The notes under the pieces are model-generated. The model did not search any database. It saw nothing but the letters and a program-made list of their open reading frames with translations, and was not told where the DNA came from. Both the position numbers and the translations under genes were made by a program. Below, piece by piece: positions 17,015 to 26,302 of a stretch of DNA of 64,000 nt. Every line of letters starts with the position of its first letter. Positions within the stretch are counted from its first letter, which is position 1. This stretch comes from Streptomyces sp. LHD-70 (GTDB taxonomy: Bacteria; Actinomycetota; Actinomycetes; Streptomycetales; Streptomycetaceae), in NCBI RefSeq assembly GCF_031157275.1, contig NZ_JAVIFW010000012.1, positions 1-64,000 of the forward strand, read 5' to 3'.

Positions 17015-17857
17015 GTGAGTGGACAGAGCTGCCCCGGATGCGGAACCGCGTTTCAGGCGGACTTCAGGCCCGCCTGCGACTGTGCCCTGCGGGCGCGCGA
17101 GGAGGTGACGGCCGAACCCAGCGCCAAGGAGCCGCCTGCGGCCGAACCGAGCACCGCGGAGCCGCCGACGACCGACCCCGTCTTCGGGCACGTCGCCCCG
17201 CCCGACGCCGCCGACACCCAGCCGACTCAGGAAGTCCTCCAGCTCTTCGACCGCCCGAGCGCACTGCCGCCACGCGGACCCGTACAGGCCGAGCTCCCGC
17301 TCGAAGTGGAGGTCGAGTCAACGGAGTTGAGCCGGGCCGACGGCCCCGGAGCGGCGGGCAAGGGCTGGCGGTACGGGCTGCTCGCCGGGGCCGCCGCCGT
17401 CGTCGCGGTGACCGTCGGCGTGGCGGGCGGATTCTTCTCCGGCGGGGGCGAACCGGGTGCCGAGGCGGGCCCGGCGCAGACCGTTCAGGTCACCGATCCG
17501 GCCACGTCGGCCTCCCCGACGCCCACGGAGCGCAAGAGCGAGCGCGCGAGCCGCAGCTCGCAGCGGCCGACGACGCCCGCGACGCCCCGGAGCACCACGA
17601 GCGACCGCCCGTCCTCCGCAGCCGCCTCCGCCGCCGGAACCCTCCGCAGGGGTGACAGCGGAGAGCAGGTCACGGAGCTGCAACTCCGACTCCAGCAGTT
17701 GCAGTTGCTCGTCGCGTCCGCCAACGGCACGTACGGCCCGGCCACGGAGGCGGCCGTGACCCGCTTCCAGCAGGCTCGCGACATCGGCGAGGAGAGCGGT
17801 GTATACGGTCCGCTGACCCGGGCGGCGGTGGAGGCGGAGACCTCGGATCCGGAGTGA
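17015..17857 (+). CDS. membrane protein with zinc-ribbon-like start and peptidoglycan-binding end
   Basis: About 280 residues. The start CPGCG...CDC resembles a short zinc ribbon; an acidic, proline-rich region follows; one membrane segment lies near residues 118-140 (YGLLAGAAAVVAVTVGVAGG); then a Ser/Thr/Pro-rich stalk and a PG_binding_1 domain over the last 75 residues (LRRGDSGEQVTELQLRLQQL to YGPLTRAAVEA). The cytoplasmic N-terminus and outside wall-binding end suggest a wall-linked anchor. GTG 17015 is chosen to fit the VSGxxCPxCG start of similar Streptomyces proteins; GTG 17000 and GTG 16982 are in-frame alternatives. Confidence 0.78.
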   Translation: MSGQSCPGCGTAFQADFRPACDCALRAREEVTAEPSAKEPPAAEPSTAEPPTTDPVFGHVAPPDAADTQPTQEVLQLFDRPSALPPRGPVQAELPLEVEVESTELSRADGPGAAGKGWRYGLLAGAAAVVAVTVGVAGGFFSGGGEPGAEAGPAQTVQVTDPATSASPTPTERKSERASRSSQRPTTPATPRSTTSDRPSSAAASAAGTLRRGDSGEQVTELQLRLQQLQLLVASANGTYGPATEAAVTRFQQARDIGEESGVYGPLTRAAVEAETSDPE

Positions 17858-18049
17858 CGGACCGGTCCAGGGCCGGTTCCGGCAGCCGATCGGAATCGGC
17901 CACGCGATCACCCCTGTCACAACCACCACGCGCGACTCTAAGATGCAGCAACTCGCCCGCCACGTGCGGCGCGGGACGAACCACGCACCACGCGCACCAT
18001 GACGTACCACGCTGCTCGGTTGTCCGGCTGCTGCCGCCTTGGAGGCCCC

Positions 18050-18868
18050 GTGTCCGTGTCACTCCGCCCCGCCATACCCGTGACCGCAGTGGGCGCCGCA
18101 GTAGCGCTGCTGCTCACGGGCTGTACCAGCACCAAGTCGGACGGCAACTCCGGCGGCAAGGACGGCGGGGTGCAGCTCGTCTCCGAGGGCGTCCTCAAGA
18201 CCTGTACGCACCTGCCGTACCCGCCGTTCCAGTCGAAGAAGGGCGGCGAGATCGTCGGCTTCGACGTGGACCTCGTGGACCTCGTCGCCGAGGAACTCGA
18301 CGTGAAGCAGGAGATCGTCAACACGCCCTTCGAAGGCATCGAAACCGGCCAGGACTTCAACACCAACAAGTGTGACCTCGCCGCGGCCGGCATGACCATC
18401 ACGCCCGAGCGCGACAAGGTCATGGACTTCTCGACGCCGTACTTCGACGCCACGCAGGCCCTGATCACCCGAAAAGGCAAGCCGTACAAGGAATTCGCCG
18501 ACCTCAAGGGGCAGAAGTTCGGGTACCAGAAGGCCACCACCGGCGGTGAGTACGCGAAGAAGAACGCGCCGAAGAGTGTGGAGCTCGTCGAGTTCGAGGA
18601 CGTCGGGCTGCTCCTCGCCGCCGTGAAGTCCGGACAGGTCGCCGCGGGCATCAACGACAATGGCGTGCTCTACGACTACGTCAAGCAGAACCCGGACACC
18701 GAGGTCACCGCCGAGTTCGACACCGGTGAGCAGTACGGCATCGGCTTCCGCACCGGCAACGACGCGCTCCGCGAGAAGGCCGACGCGGTCATCAAGGCGG
18801 CCAAGAAGGACGGCCGCTACGACAAGATCTACAAGAAGTGGTTCGGCACGGCCCCCAAGAGCAAGTGA
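18050..18868 (+). CDS. ABC transporter substrate-binding lipoprotein, polar amino acids
   Basis: 272 residues from GTG 18050 with GGAGG five bases upstream. A lipoprotein signal ends LLLTGC. The rest is the SBP_bac_3 fold (LKTCTHLPYPPF near the start, GFDVDLVDLVAEEL, DLAAAGMTITPERDKVMDFSTPY), which binds glutamate, glutamine, cystine or similar amino acids outside the membrane. It is the first of three genes forming a complete importer; its stop overlaps the permease start by one base. Confidence 0.92.
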   Translation: MSVSLRPAIPVTAVGAAVALLLTGCTSTKSDGNSGGKDGGVQLVSEGVLKTCTHLPYPPFQSKKGGEIVGFDVDLVDLVAEELDVKQEIVNTPFEGIETGQDFNTNKCDLAAAGMTITPERDKVMDFSTPYFDATQALITRKGKPYKEFADLKGQKFGYQKATTGGEYAKKNAPKSVELVEFEDVGLLLAAVKSGQVAAGINDNGVLYDYVKQNPDTEVTAEFDTGEQYGIGFRTGNDALREKADAVIKAAKKDGRYDKIYKKWFGTAPKSK

Positions 18869-19656
18869 TGGCGCCCCTCTCCCGCAGACAGCGGGCCCGC
18901 GCCTTCCGGGGCGCCCAGTACGCACTGCTCGCCGTCGCACTCCTCGCCGTCGTCCTGCTCGCCGACTGGGAGCGGCTGCGGCAGGCGTTCTTCGACGTCG
19001 AGGTGGCGAAGGCGCAGTTCCCCGACATCCTGGTGACCGCGCTTGTCAACACCGTCCTGTACACGCTGCTCGGCTTCGGCTTCGGGCTCGTGCTCGGGCT
19101 TGTCCTCGCGCTGATGCGGCTGTCGTCGGTGCCGCCGTACCGCTGGCTCGCCGTCACGTACATCGAGTTCTTCCGCGGTGTGCCCGCGCTGCTCGTGTTC
19201 ATCGCGCTCGGCTTCGGTGTGCCGCTGGCCTTCGAGGTCGCGCTCGACAAGTACGTGACGGTGATGCTCGCGCTCGGACTCGTCGGCGCCGCGTACATGG
19301 CGGAGACCATCCGGGCCGGTATCCGCGCCGTGCCCAAGGGGCAGATGGAGGCGGCCCGTTCGCTCGGGATGCCGCACGGCCGCGCCATGATCTCCGTGAT
19401 CATCCCGCAGGCGTTCCGGATCGTCCTGCCGCCGCTCACCAACGAGCTGATCCTGCTGACGAAGGACTCGTCCCTCGTCTACCTCCTGGGGCTCTCCCTC
19501 GGCCAGTACGAGCTCGCCAACTTCGGCCGGGACGCCCTCAACGAGCACAAGAGCCTCACGCCGATCCTCATCGCCGGTCTGCTCTACCTCATGATCACGC
19601 TGCCGCTGGGCCATCTGGTGCGGCGCCTGGAATCCCGTACGGCGAAGGCGAGTTGA
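18868..19656 (+). CDS. ABC transporter permease, polar amino acid type
   Basis: 262 residues with five or six membrane segments and the HisM/GlnP-type permease signature (EFFRGVPALLVFIALGFG, and the ATPase-contact loop EAARSLGMPHGRAMISVIIPQA near residue 160-185). It forms the membrane channel, probably as a homodimer since only one permease gene is present. The ATG at 18868 shares its A with the TGA of the binding-protein gene. Confidence 0.93.
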   Translation: MAPLSRRQRARAFRGAQYALLAVALLAVVLLADWERLRQAFFDVEVAKAQFPDILVTALVNTVLYTLLGFGFGLVLGLVLALMRLSSVPPYRWLAVTYIEFFRGVPALLVFIALGFGVPLAFEVALDKYVTVMLALGLVGAAYMAETIRAGIRAVPKGQMEAARSLGMPHGRAMISVIIPQAFRIVLPPLTNELILLTKDSSLVYLLGLSLGQYELANFGRDALNEHKSLTPILIAGLLYLMITLPLGHLVRRLESRTAKAS

Positions 19657-19664
19657 GGGCCAGG

Positions 19665-20471
19665 ATGAGTGCTGCTGCTACTACTGCTACCGCTGCCCAG
19701 ATCGAAATCCGGGGTCTGCACAAGGCGTTCGGGGACCTGGAGGTGCTGCGCGGCATCGACATCACGGTGGCGCGCGGCGAGGTCGTCTGCGTCATCGGGC
19801 CGTCCGGCTCGGGCAAGTCCACGCTCCTGCGCTGCGTCAACCTCCTTGAGGAGCCGACGTCGGGGACGGTCTCCGTCGCCGGTACGAAAGTCACCGACCC
19901 GGACGTGGACATCGACCGGGTGCGGCGCCGGATCGGGATGGTCTTCCAGTCCTTCAACCTGTTCCCGCACCTCACGGTCCTGGAGAACCTGACGCTCGCC
20001 CAGCGGCGCGTACTGCGGCGCGACAAGGCCGAGGCGGGGCGGGTGGCCCGCGCCAACCTGGAGCGGGTCGGTCTGGCCGACAAGGCGTCCGCGTACCCGG
20101 CGCAGCTCTCCGGCGGGCAGCAGCAGCGCGTCGCCATCGCGCGGGCCCTGTCCATGGACCCGGAGCTGATGCTCTTCGACGAGCCGACGTCCGCGCTCGA
20201 CCCGGAGCTGGTCGGGGACGTCCTCGCGGTGATGCGCTCGCTCGCGCAGGAGGGCATGACGATGCTGGTCGTCACGCACGAGATGAGCTTCGCCCGGGAG
20301 GTGGCCGACCGGGTGGTGTTCATGGACGGCGGCGTGATCGTGGAGGAGGGGCCGGCGGCGCGGGTGGTGGGGGATCCGCAGCACGAGCGGACTCGTACGT
20401 TCCTGGCCCGCGTCCTTGATCCGGCGGCGGCGCCGGCGCCGTCATTGGGGGAGGTCGGCAAGGAGGCCTAG
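19665..20471 (+). CDS. ABC transporter ATP-binding protein, polar amino acid type
   Basis: 268 residues of the GlnQ/HisP type: Walker A GPSGSGKST (about 45-53), Q-loop FQSFNLFPH, signature LSGGQQQR (about 145), Walker B LMLFDEPTSALD and the switch histidine in VVTHEM. It energises the permease encoded just upstream. The N-terminus is Ala/Thr-rich and encoded by a short GCT/ACT repeat. The ATG is 8 bp after the permease stop. Confidence 0.95.
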   Translation: MSAAATTATAAQIEIRGLHKAFGDLEVLRGIDITVARGEVVCVIGPSGSGKSTLLRCVNLLEEPTSGTVSVAGTKVTDPDVDIDRVRRRIGMVFQSFNLFPHLTVLENLTLAQRRVLRRDKAEAGRVARANLERVGLADKASAYPAQLSGGQQQRVAIARALSMDPELMLFDEPTSALDPELVGDVLAVMRSLAQEGMTMLVVTHEMSFAREVADRVVFMDGGVIVEEGPAARVVGDPQHERTRTFLARVLDPAAAPAPSLGEVGKEA

Positions 20472-20487
20472 ACCGAGCCGCCGCACG

Positions 20488-20670
20488 CCGATCGCGCTCC
20501 GCGCTCGTCCTCAAATTCCCCCAGCTACCGCTGGGAGGTGCCCCCAGACGGGCTGGATCTGATCCCCTCCCCTTCCCGGCTGTGTCCGATATGCGGCTGG
20601 CGCCGCGTGGCTGCGGCGCTTCGGGGCTCCGCCCCGGACCCCGCTCCTCAATCGCCGCAGAGGCTCAAAA
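20488..20670. repeat. dispersed intergenic repeat after the amino acid ABC operon
   Basis: Contains the GCTCGTCCTCAAA module interrupted by a small hairpin (CCCCCAGCTACCGCTGGGAG), then GGGCTGGATCTGATCCCCTCC, GGCTGGCGCCGCGTGG, GGGGCTCCGCCCCGGACCCC and CTCCTCAATCGCCG. These are the same modules as at 1.6, 28.4 and 44.4 kb. It lies between two genes in the same direction and could terminate the ABC operon. Confidence 0.7.
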
Positions 20671-20717
20671 TAGGGGGTGGCACGATGTCAGTGACCACCG
20701 GACGACAGGAGACAGGC

Positions 20718-22259
20718 ATGCGGACACCGATGACCGTCGCGGACTTCCTCGACCGGGCCGAGCTGGGGTTCGCCTCAAGGCCCGGCGTGATCGACGAACC
20801 CGCCCAACCAGCCCTCGCTGTACCGGAGTTGACGTACGGCGGGCTCGGTGAGCGGGTTCGGGCCTGGCAGGCCGGGCTCGACGCGCTCGGTGTCGGCGAG
20901 GGCGAGCGCGTGGCGGTCGTCAGCCACAACTCCACGCGCCTGCTTGAGCTCCTCTTCGCGGTGCCGATGAGCGGCCGGATCTGTGTGCCGGTGAACTTCC
21001 GCCTCAAGCCGGAGGAGATCGAGTACGTGGTGCGGCAGAGCGGCGCCTCCGTGCTGCTCGTCGACCCCGAGCTGGACGAGGCGCTCGCCGGGGTCAAGGC
21101 CCGGCACCGCTTCGTGCTCGGCGAGCAGACCGACACGGAGCTGATGCGCTTCGGCGTCGAGCCGCGCCCCTGGTCGAACCCCGACGAGGACGCCACCGCC
21201 ACCATCAACTACACGTCCGGCACGACCGCCCGCCCCAAGGGCGTCCAGCTCACCCACCGCAACATCTGGGTCAACGGCCTCACCTTCGGCCTGCACACCC
21301 GCTCCTGGGAGCAGGACGTCTACCTGCACACCCTGCCGATGTTCCACTGCAACGGCTGGGGCATGCCGTACGTGATGGCCGGGCTCGGCGTGAAGCAAGT
21401 GGTGCTGCGCAAGGTGGACGGCGCGGAGATCCTGCGCCGCGTCGAGGAGCACGGCGTCACGCTGATGTGCGGGGCGCCCGCCGTGTGGAACATGGTCCTG
21501 GACGCGGCCGCGAGCTGGCAGGGCGAGATCCCGGGCCGGGACAAGGTGCGCATCGTGTGCGCGGGCGCGCCGCCGCCCACCAAGATGATCCAGCGTGTCG
21601 GCGACGAGCTGGGCTGGGAGTTCACCCAGATCTACGGCCTGACGGAGACGTCCCCGGTGCTCACCTTCAACCGGGCCCGCCCCGCCGACGCGGAGCTGCC
21701 CGCCGAGGAGCGCGCCCGCAAGCTGTCCCGCGCCGGACTGCCCGCGCTCGGCGTCAAGTTGAAGGTCTCGGACGCCGGTGAGGTGCTTGCCCGCTCCAAT
21801 GTCGTACTCGACGGATACTGGGAGAAGCCCGAGGAGACCGAGGCGGCCCTGGAGGGCGGCTGGTTCCACACCGGCGACGGCGGCACCCTCGACGCGGCGG
21901 ACGGTCACCTCACGATCTCCGACCGCAAGAAGGACGTGATCATCACCGGCGGCGAGAACGTCTCGTCGATCGAGGTCGAGGACGCCATCTTCAGCCACCC
22001 TGCGGTGGCCGAGGTCGCCGTGATCGGCGTCCCGCACGAGAAGTGGGGCGAGACCATCAAGGCCCTGGTGGTCCTCGCCGAGGGCGAGGAGGCCGAGGAG
22101 GCCGACATCATCGCCCACTGCAAGGCGCGCATGGCGGGCTACAAGGCCCCCACGAGCGTCGAGTTCCGCGAGGAGATCCCCCGCACGGCCACCGGCAAGA
22201 TCCAGAAGTTCAAGCTGCGCGAGCCGTACTGGGAGGGGATGGGGCGCACGGTCAACTGA
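20718..22259 (+). CDS. AMP-dependent acyl-CoA synthetase (long-chain type)
   Basis: 513 residues of the adenylate-forming superfamily: P-loop YTSGTTARPKG (about 165-175), YGLTETSP (about 306), FHTGDGG (about 385), and the C-terminal catalytic lysine in TATGKIQKFKLR. It activates a carboxylic acid to acyl-AMP and then to acyl-CoA. ATG 20718 follows CAGGAGA; ATG 20685 and ATG 20730 are in-frame alternatives. A second synthetase of a different subgroup lies at 23701. Fatty or aromatic acid substrate cannot be decided. Confidence 0.9.
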   Translation: MRTPMTVADFLDRAELGFASRPGVIDEPAQPALAVPELTYGGLGERVRAWQAGLDALGVGEGERVAVVSHNSTRLLELLFAVPMSGRICVPVNFRLKPEEIEYVVRQSGASVLLVDPELDEALAGVKARHRFVLGEQTDTELMRFGVEPRPWSNPDEDATATINYTSGTTARPKGVQLTHRNIWVNGLTFGLHTRSWEQDVYLHTLPMFHCNGWGMPYVMAGLGVKQVVLRKVDGAEILRRVEEHGVTLMCGAPAVWNMVLDAAASWQGEIPGRDKVRIVCAGAPPPTKMIQRVGDELGWEFTQIYGLTETSPVLTFNRARPADAELPAEERARKLSRAGLPALGVKLKVSDAGEVLARSNVVLDGYWEKPEETEAALEGGWFHTGDGGTLDAADGHLTISDRKKDVIITGGENVSSIEVEDAIFSHPAVAEVAVIGVPHEKWGETIKALVVLAEGEEAEEADIIAHCKARMAGYKAPTSVEFREEIPRTATGKIQKFKLREPYWEGMGRTVN

Positions 22260-22268
22260 GCCCCCGCT

Positions 22269-22311
22269 CCTCAATCGCCGGAGGGGCTGATAAACCCTCC
22301 GGCGATTGAGG
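22269..22311. terminator. bidirectional hairpin terminator from the dispersed repeat
   Basis: Perfect 17-bp arms (22269-22285 and 22295-22311; CCTCAATCGCCGGAGGG and its complement) with a 9-nt loop. It lies between the acyl-CoA synthetase gene and the convergent UPF0261 gene, so it can stop transcripts from both sides. Confidence 0.85.
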
Positions 22312-22365
22312 AGGCCCCTCCGGCAGGACTGTCGGGAAGGGGCGGGGTGGGGGAGGAGAAGCCCC

Positions 22366-23613
22366 TCAACCCCCGATCACCGCCGCATGCAACCGCTCCG
22401 CCGCCCCCCGCCCGAACTCCGGATCGTTGAGGTGCGTGTCCACCTCGACCACCTCCACCGCACTGCCGCGCAGCCCCTCCCGCAACGCCCCGAACAACGC
22501 CTGGTCCAGGGTGGGTTCGTGGTACGGGCCGCCGGGGCAGCCCAGGGTGGAGAGGCCCTGCAACGGCAGGTACAGCGTCGTCGGCCCTGTGGCCCCGCAC
22601 AGTTTCGCGGCGACCCGGCGGCCGAGCTCGGCGGCCTCCTCGACCGTCGTGCGGACGACGCTGATGGACGGGTTGTGCACGCGCGGCCCCCGGTCGCGGA
22701 ACCGCTCGGGCACCGTGTCCATCGGCCCGAACTTGATCATGTCGAGGGCGCCGGGCGCGACCACCTGGGGCAGTCCGGCGCGCCCGGCGGCGGTCAGGCG
22801 GTCGGGGCCCGCGGTGAGGATCCCGCCGAGCGCGTCGTCGGCGATCTCGCAGAGCGTCAGGTCGAGCACCCCGGCGAACAGGCCGCGCCCCGCCAGCTCC
22901 TCCAGGGACCGGCCGCCCGTACCGGAGGCGTGGAACACCAGCACCTCGTAGCCGAGTTCGGTGAGCCGGGCGCGCGCCGCGTCCACGCCGGGCGTCGTCA
23001 CCCCCGCCATGGACGCGGCGACCAGCGGCCGGTCACCGGCGGCGAACTCCACGGACCGCTCGGCCCGCACGGCCGCCGCGTACCCCTGCGCCATTCCGGC
23101 GGCCGCGTCGGCCGCGTTGGCGAGGACGGGCCGGGACACGCGGTTCACACCCGCGATGTCGACGATGCTGTAGAGCATGGCGATGTCGGTGCTGCCGACG
23201 TACGGCGACACGTCCCCGGCCGCCATCGACGACACCATCAACTTCGGTACACCGAGGGGGAGTTCACGCATCGCCCTGGTCGCGATCGAGGTGCCGCCGC
23301 TGCCGCCCACCGCGAGGACGGCGTGCAGCCGCCCGGCCTCGTGCAGTTCGGTCACGACCCGGGCGGCGCCGCGCGCCATCACGGTCACGGCCGCGCCCCG
23401 GTCGCCGTCCCGCGCGAGCCGCGCGACGTCGCTCCCGGCGGCCCGCGCCACCACGTCCCGCGGCACATCGGGCTCCACCCGCGGCGGGCCGACGATCCCG
23501 GCGTCCACGAGCAGCGTCCCGACCCCGCGCTCCCGCAGCCGGTCCCGGACCCATCCGTACTCCTCACCCTTGGTGTCCAACGTCCCGACCAGCACAACTA
23601 TGGGTATCGGCAT
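22366..23613 (-). CDS. UPF0261 / Tm-1-like ATP-binding protein
   Basis: 415 residues beginning IPIVVLVGTLDTKGEE, the hallmark of the UPF0261 family, whose fold is shared with the N-terminal half of the plant Tm-1 resistance protein. Later signatures are GGSGGTSIATRAMRELPLG (about 103-121) and GVTTPGV...FHASGTGGRSLEELA (about 215-255). Bacterial members bind ATP but their reaction is not firmly known. It is divergent from the second acyl-CoA synthetase, 87 bp apart. The frame continues upstream without a sensible start, so ATG 23613 is used. Confidence 0.88.
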   Translation of the reverse strand: MPIPIVVLVGTLDTKGEEYGWVRDRLRERGVGTLLVDAGIVGPPRVEPDVPRDVVARAAGSDVARLARDGDRGAAVTVMARGAARVVTELHEAGRLHAVLAVGGSGGTSIATRAMRELPLGVPKLMVSSMAAGDVSPYVGSTDIAMLYSIVDIAGVNRVSRPVLANAADAAAGMAQGYAAAVRAERSVEFAAGDRPLVAASMAGVTTPGVDAARARLTELGYEVLVFHASGTGGRSLEELAGRGLFAGVLDLTLCEIADDALGGILTAGPDRLTAAGRAGLPQVVAPGALDMIKFGPMDTVPERFRDRGPRVHNPSISVVRTTVEEAAELGRRVAAKLCGATGPTTLYLPLQGLSTLGCPGGPYHEPTLDQALFGALREGLRGSAVEVVEVDTHLNDPEFGRGAAERLHAAVIGG

Positions 23614-23700
23614 GAAGATCAGTGTTCGCCGCGGGGGACACGGCGGCAAGACCGCGACGGGCCCTAGCCGTACCCACGGGGTGCGAGGCATCCTGGCGCC

Positions 23701-25311
23701 ATGCTGCAGACCCAGCCCCTCTCGTACGTACACGGCCTCGGCGACACTCCGCTGATCGGCGACACCATCGGACGCAACCTCGACCGGGCCATCGCCCGGT
23801 TCCCGGACCGTGATGCGCTCGTCGATGTGCCGTCCGGGCGGCGCTGGACGTACGCCGAGTTCGGTGCGGCCGTCGAGGAGGTCGCCCTCGGACTGCTCGG
23901 CCGGGGGGTGGCCAAGGGGGACCGGGTCGGCATCTGGGCGGTGAACTGCCCGGAGTGGGTGCTGATGCAGTACGCCACCGCCCGGATCGGCGCGATCATG
24001 GTGAACATCAATCCGGCCTACCGTGCGCACGAGCTGGAGTACGTCCTGGGCCAGGCCGGCATCGGTGTCCTCGTCGCCTCCCTCGGCCACAAGACGAGCG
24101 ACTACCGCGCCCTGGTCGAGGAGGTCCGGCCGCGCTGCCCCGGGCTGCGCAGCACGTACTACATCGGTGACGAGGTCAGCTGGGCCGCGCTGCTCGCCGA
24201 CCCCGCGGAGCGTGACCGACTCGCCGCGCGCGAGGCCGAGTTGAGCTGTGACGACCCGGTCAACATCCAGTACACCTCGGGCACCACCGGCTTCCCGAAG
24301 GGCGCGACCCTCTCGCACCACAACATCCTCAACAACGGTTACCGCGTGGGGGAGTTGATCGGCTACAGCGAGCAGGACCGGATCTGTCTGCCCGTGCCCT
24401 TCTATCACTGCTTCGGCATGGTCATGGGCAACCTCGCGGCCACCGCGCACGGCGCCTGCATCGTCATTCCCGCCCCGTCCTTCGAACCGGCCGCGACCCT
24501 GCGCGCGGTGCAGCAGGAGCGGTGCACGTCCCTGTACGGCGTGCCGACGATGTTCATCGCGGAGCTGAGCCTGCCCGACTTCGCCTCGTACGACCTGAGT
24601 TCGCTGCGCACCGGGATCATGGCGGGCTCGCCCTGCCCCGTGGAGGTCATGAAGCGGGTCGTCGCCGAGATGCACATGGAGCAGGTGTCGATCTGCTACG
24701 GCATGACGGAGACGTCCCCGGTGTCGCTGCAGACGCGCATGTCGGATGACCTGGAGCGGCGCACCGGCACGGTCGGCAGCGTGCATCCGCACCTGGAGGT
24801 CAAGGTGGTCGACCCGGCCACGGGGGTGACGGTGCCGCGCGGGGAGCCGGGCGAGCTGTGCACGCGCGGCTACAGCGTGATGCTCGGCTACTGGGACGAG
24901 CCGGAGAAGACCGCCGAGGCCATCGACTCCGGCCGCTGGATGCACACCGGGGACCAGGCGGTGATGCGGGAGGACGGGTACGTCCAGATCGTCGGCCGCA
25001 TCAAGGACATGATCATCCGCGGTGGGGAGAACATCTACCCGCGCGAGATCGAGGAATTCCTGTACGGGCACCCGCTGATCTCCGACGTCCAGGTGGTGGG
25101 CGTTCCGCATGAGAAGTACGGCGAGGAGGTCCTGGCCTGCGTGATCCTGCGGGACGAGTCGGCCGGGCTGAGCCTGGACGAGCTGCGCGAGTACTGCCGC
25201 GACCGGCTCGCCCACTACAAGATCCCGACGCGGCTCCAGATCGTGGAGGCCTTTCCGATGACGGTGTCGGGGAAGGTGCGGAAGGTGGAGCTCCGGGAAC
25301 GGTTCGCGTAA
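23701..25311 (+). CDS. AMP-binding acyl-CoA synthetase (FadD/medium-chain type)
   Basis: 536 residues with YTSGTTGFPKG (about 191-201), CYGMTETSPV (about 332), MHTGDQAV, IRGGENIYPREIEE and the final SGKVRKVELRE lysine motif. The order and spacing fit the fatty-acid-CoA ligase subgroup that includes bacterial AMP-binding proteins of beta-oxidation. It shares a divergent promoter region with the UPF0261 gene. The precise acid is unknown. Confidence 0.9.
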   Translation: MLQTQPLSYVHGLGDTPLIGDTIGRNLDRAIARFPDRDALVDVPSGRRWTYAEFGAAVEEVALGLLGRGVAKGDRVGIWAVNCPEWVLMQYATARIGAIMVNINPAYRAHELEYVLGQAGIGVLVASLGHKTSDYRALVEEVRPRCPGLRSTYYIGDEVSWAALLADPAERDRLAAREAELSCDDPVNIQYTSGTTGFPKGATLSHHNILNNGYRVGELIGYSEQDRICLPVPFYHCFGMVMGNLAATAHGACIVIPAPSFEPAATLRAVQQERCTSLYGVPTMFIAELSLPDFASYDLSSLRTGIMAGSPCPVEVMKRVVAEMHMEQVSICYGMTETSPVSLQTRMSDDLERRTGTVGSVHPHLEVKVVDPATGVTVPRGEPGELCTRGYSVMLGYWDEPEKTAEAIDSGRWMHTGDQAVMREDGYVQIVGRIKDMIIRGGENIYPREIEEFLYGHPLISDVQVVGVPHEKYGEEVLACVILRDESAGLSLDELREYCRDRLAHYKIPTRLQIVEAFPMTVSGKVRKVELRERFA

Positions 25312-25318
25312 CCCCCGC

Positions 25319-25380
25319 ACCCCCAGGGGGCTCCGCCCCCGGCCCCCGCTCCTCAATCGCCGGAGGGGCTGATTTTCGTG
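25319..25380. terminator. hairpin and dispersed-repeat terminator
   Basis: GGGGGCTCCGCCCCC folds into a short strong hairpin and is followed by CTCCTCAATCGCCGGAGGGG and TGATTTTCG. It separates the acyl-CoA synthetase gene from the convergent gene ending at 25401. Confidence 0.65.
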
Positions 25381-25400
25381 CGGGGCGAACGTCCGGAGGA

Positions 25401-26126
25401 CTAGCCCCCGCCTCCCGTGGTCACCAGCTCGTCCGCAGGACTGTTCACCGGCTGCGGCGTGCCCGTGAAGTCGAGGACGAAGAGGGGGACGGCGAGGGTG
25501 TCCGCGCGGAAGCGGGCCTCCTCCGTGTACCCGGCGAGCGAGAAGTGCACGGGCACCACCGACTCGGCGAGCGCCGACAGCCACAGGGTCTCCACGTCCC
25601 GCACCGTGGTCCGCCGCGTGGACGGCTCGACCCGGGCGACCAGGCCTGGCGCGTGCAGGCCGACGGCGGCGCCGTTGTGCGGCTCGACGTGGCGCACGTC
25701 CCGGTAGCCGAGCCACTTCAGGTACAGCGCGGCGGCGGTCACCGCGTCCCGGGCCGTTCGGATGGTCACCGGGTGGAAGGCGGGCCGGGGCGCGGGCGCC
25801 GTGGGCGGCAGCGGTATGTGCAGGGGCGGGGCCGCCTGCGGGGAGCCCTCGCAGGCCCCGGTGGCGACCGAGCGCACGATGATGCGCAGGATCGTCCCGC
25901 AGGGGCAGCCGAGCTCCGGGTGCGGCCACTGGTCCTGGCGTCCGCAGGACAGGCAGCGGACGCTGACCCACTCGTCCGACCAGGTGCGATGCGTGATGCG
26001 CACGGGCGCGGCGCCCCGCACCAGGGGCGGGCGGACCGGCGCCCCGCAGGCGCAGGGGAACACCGGCGCCGCGTACACATGCTCGCGCCGGCAGGCCGGG
26101 CATCGCACCGGCACGCTCTCAGCCAT
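25401..26126 (-). CDS. zinc-ribbon protein with a degenerate restriction-endonuclease-like end
   Basis: 241 residues. The first 75 carry repeated cysteine pairs: CPAC, CACG, CLSCG and CPCG, suggesting two zinc ribbons. The last 120 residues follow the course of Mrr-like restriction folds: TAAALYLKWLGYRDV, then a GxxV strand, a VxxV strand, and FSLAGYTEEARFRADTLAVPLF. The catalytic D and (E/Q)xK positions appear to be replaced (GAAVGLHAPGLVARVEP), so cleavage is unlikely; DNA binding is possible. It is convergent with the upstream synthetase and divergent from gcl. Fold assignment is by eye and uncertain. Confidence 0.6.
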   Translation of the reverse strand: MAESVPVRCPACRREHVYAAPVFPCACGAPVRPPLVRGAAPVRITHRTWSDEWVSVRCLSCGRQDQWPHPELGCPCGTILRIIVRSVATGACEGSPQAAPPLHIPLPPTAPAPRPAFHPVTIRTARDAVTAAALYLKWLGYRDVRHVEPHNGAAVGLHAPGLVARVEPSTRRTTVRDVETLWLSALAESVVPVHFSLAGYTEEARFRADTLAVPLFVLDFTGTPQPVNSPADELVTTGGGG

Positions 26127-26302
26127 CAGCGCCGCCCCTCGCCATGGTCGCCCCCTTCGCTGTGACGCCCCGTGTGCCATGCCGCGCCCCCATCGTCCAC
26201 CAAGGACGCGCTTCTGGGGAGGGAGTTGGCCAGGTTGGCGGGAGTACGGGCCGAAGGGGGGCGTATGCGGGGGCCTGAGAGGCCCTCGCCGCGATTTGGC
26301 TC

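Noticed and set aside
22366..26103. A 1245-codon open frame on the minus strand
   Set aside because: Only the last 415 residues (from ATG 23613) have a protein family; the upstream part is the antisense shadow of the acyl-CoA synthetase gene.
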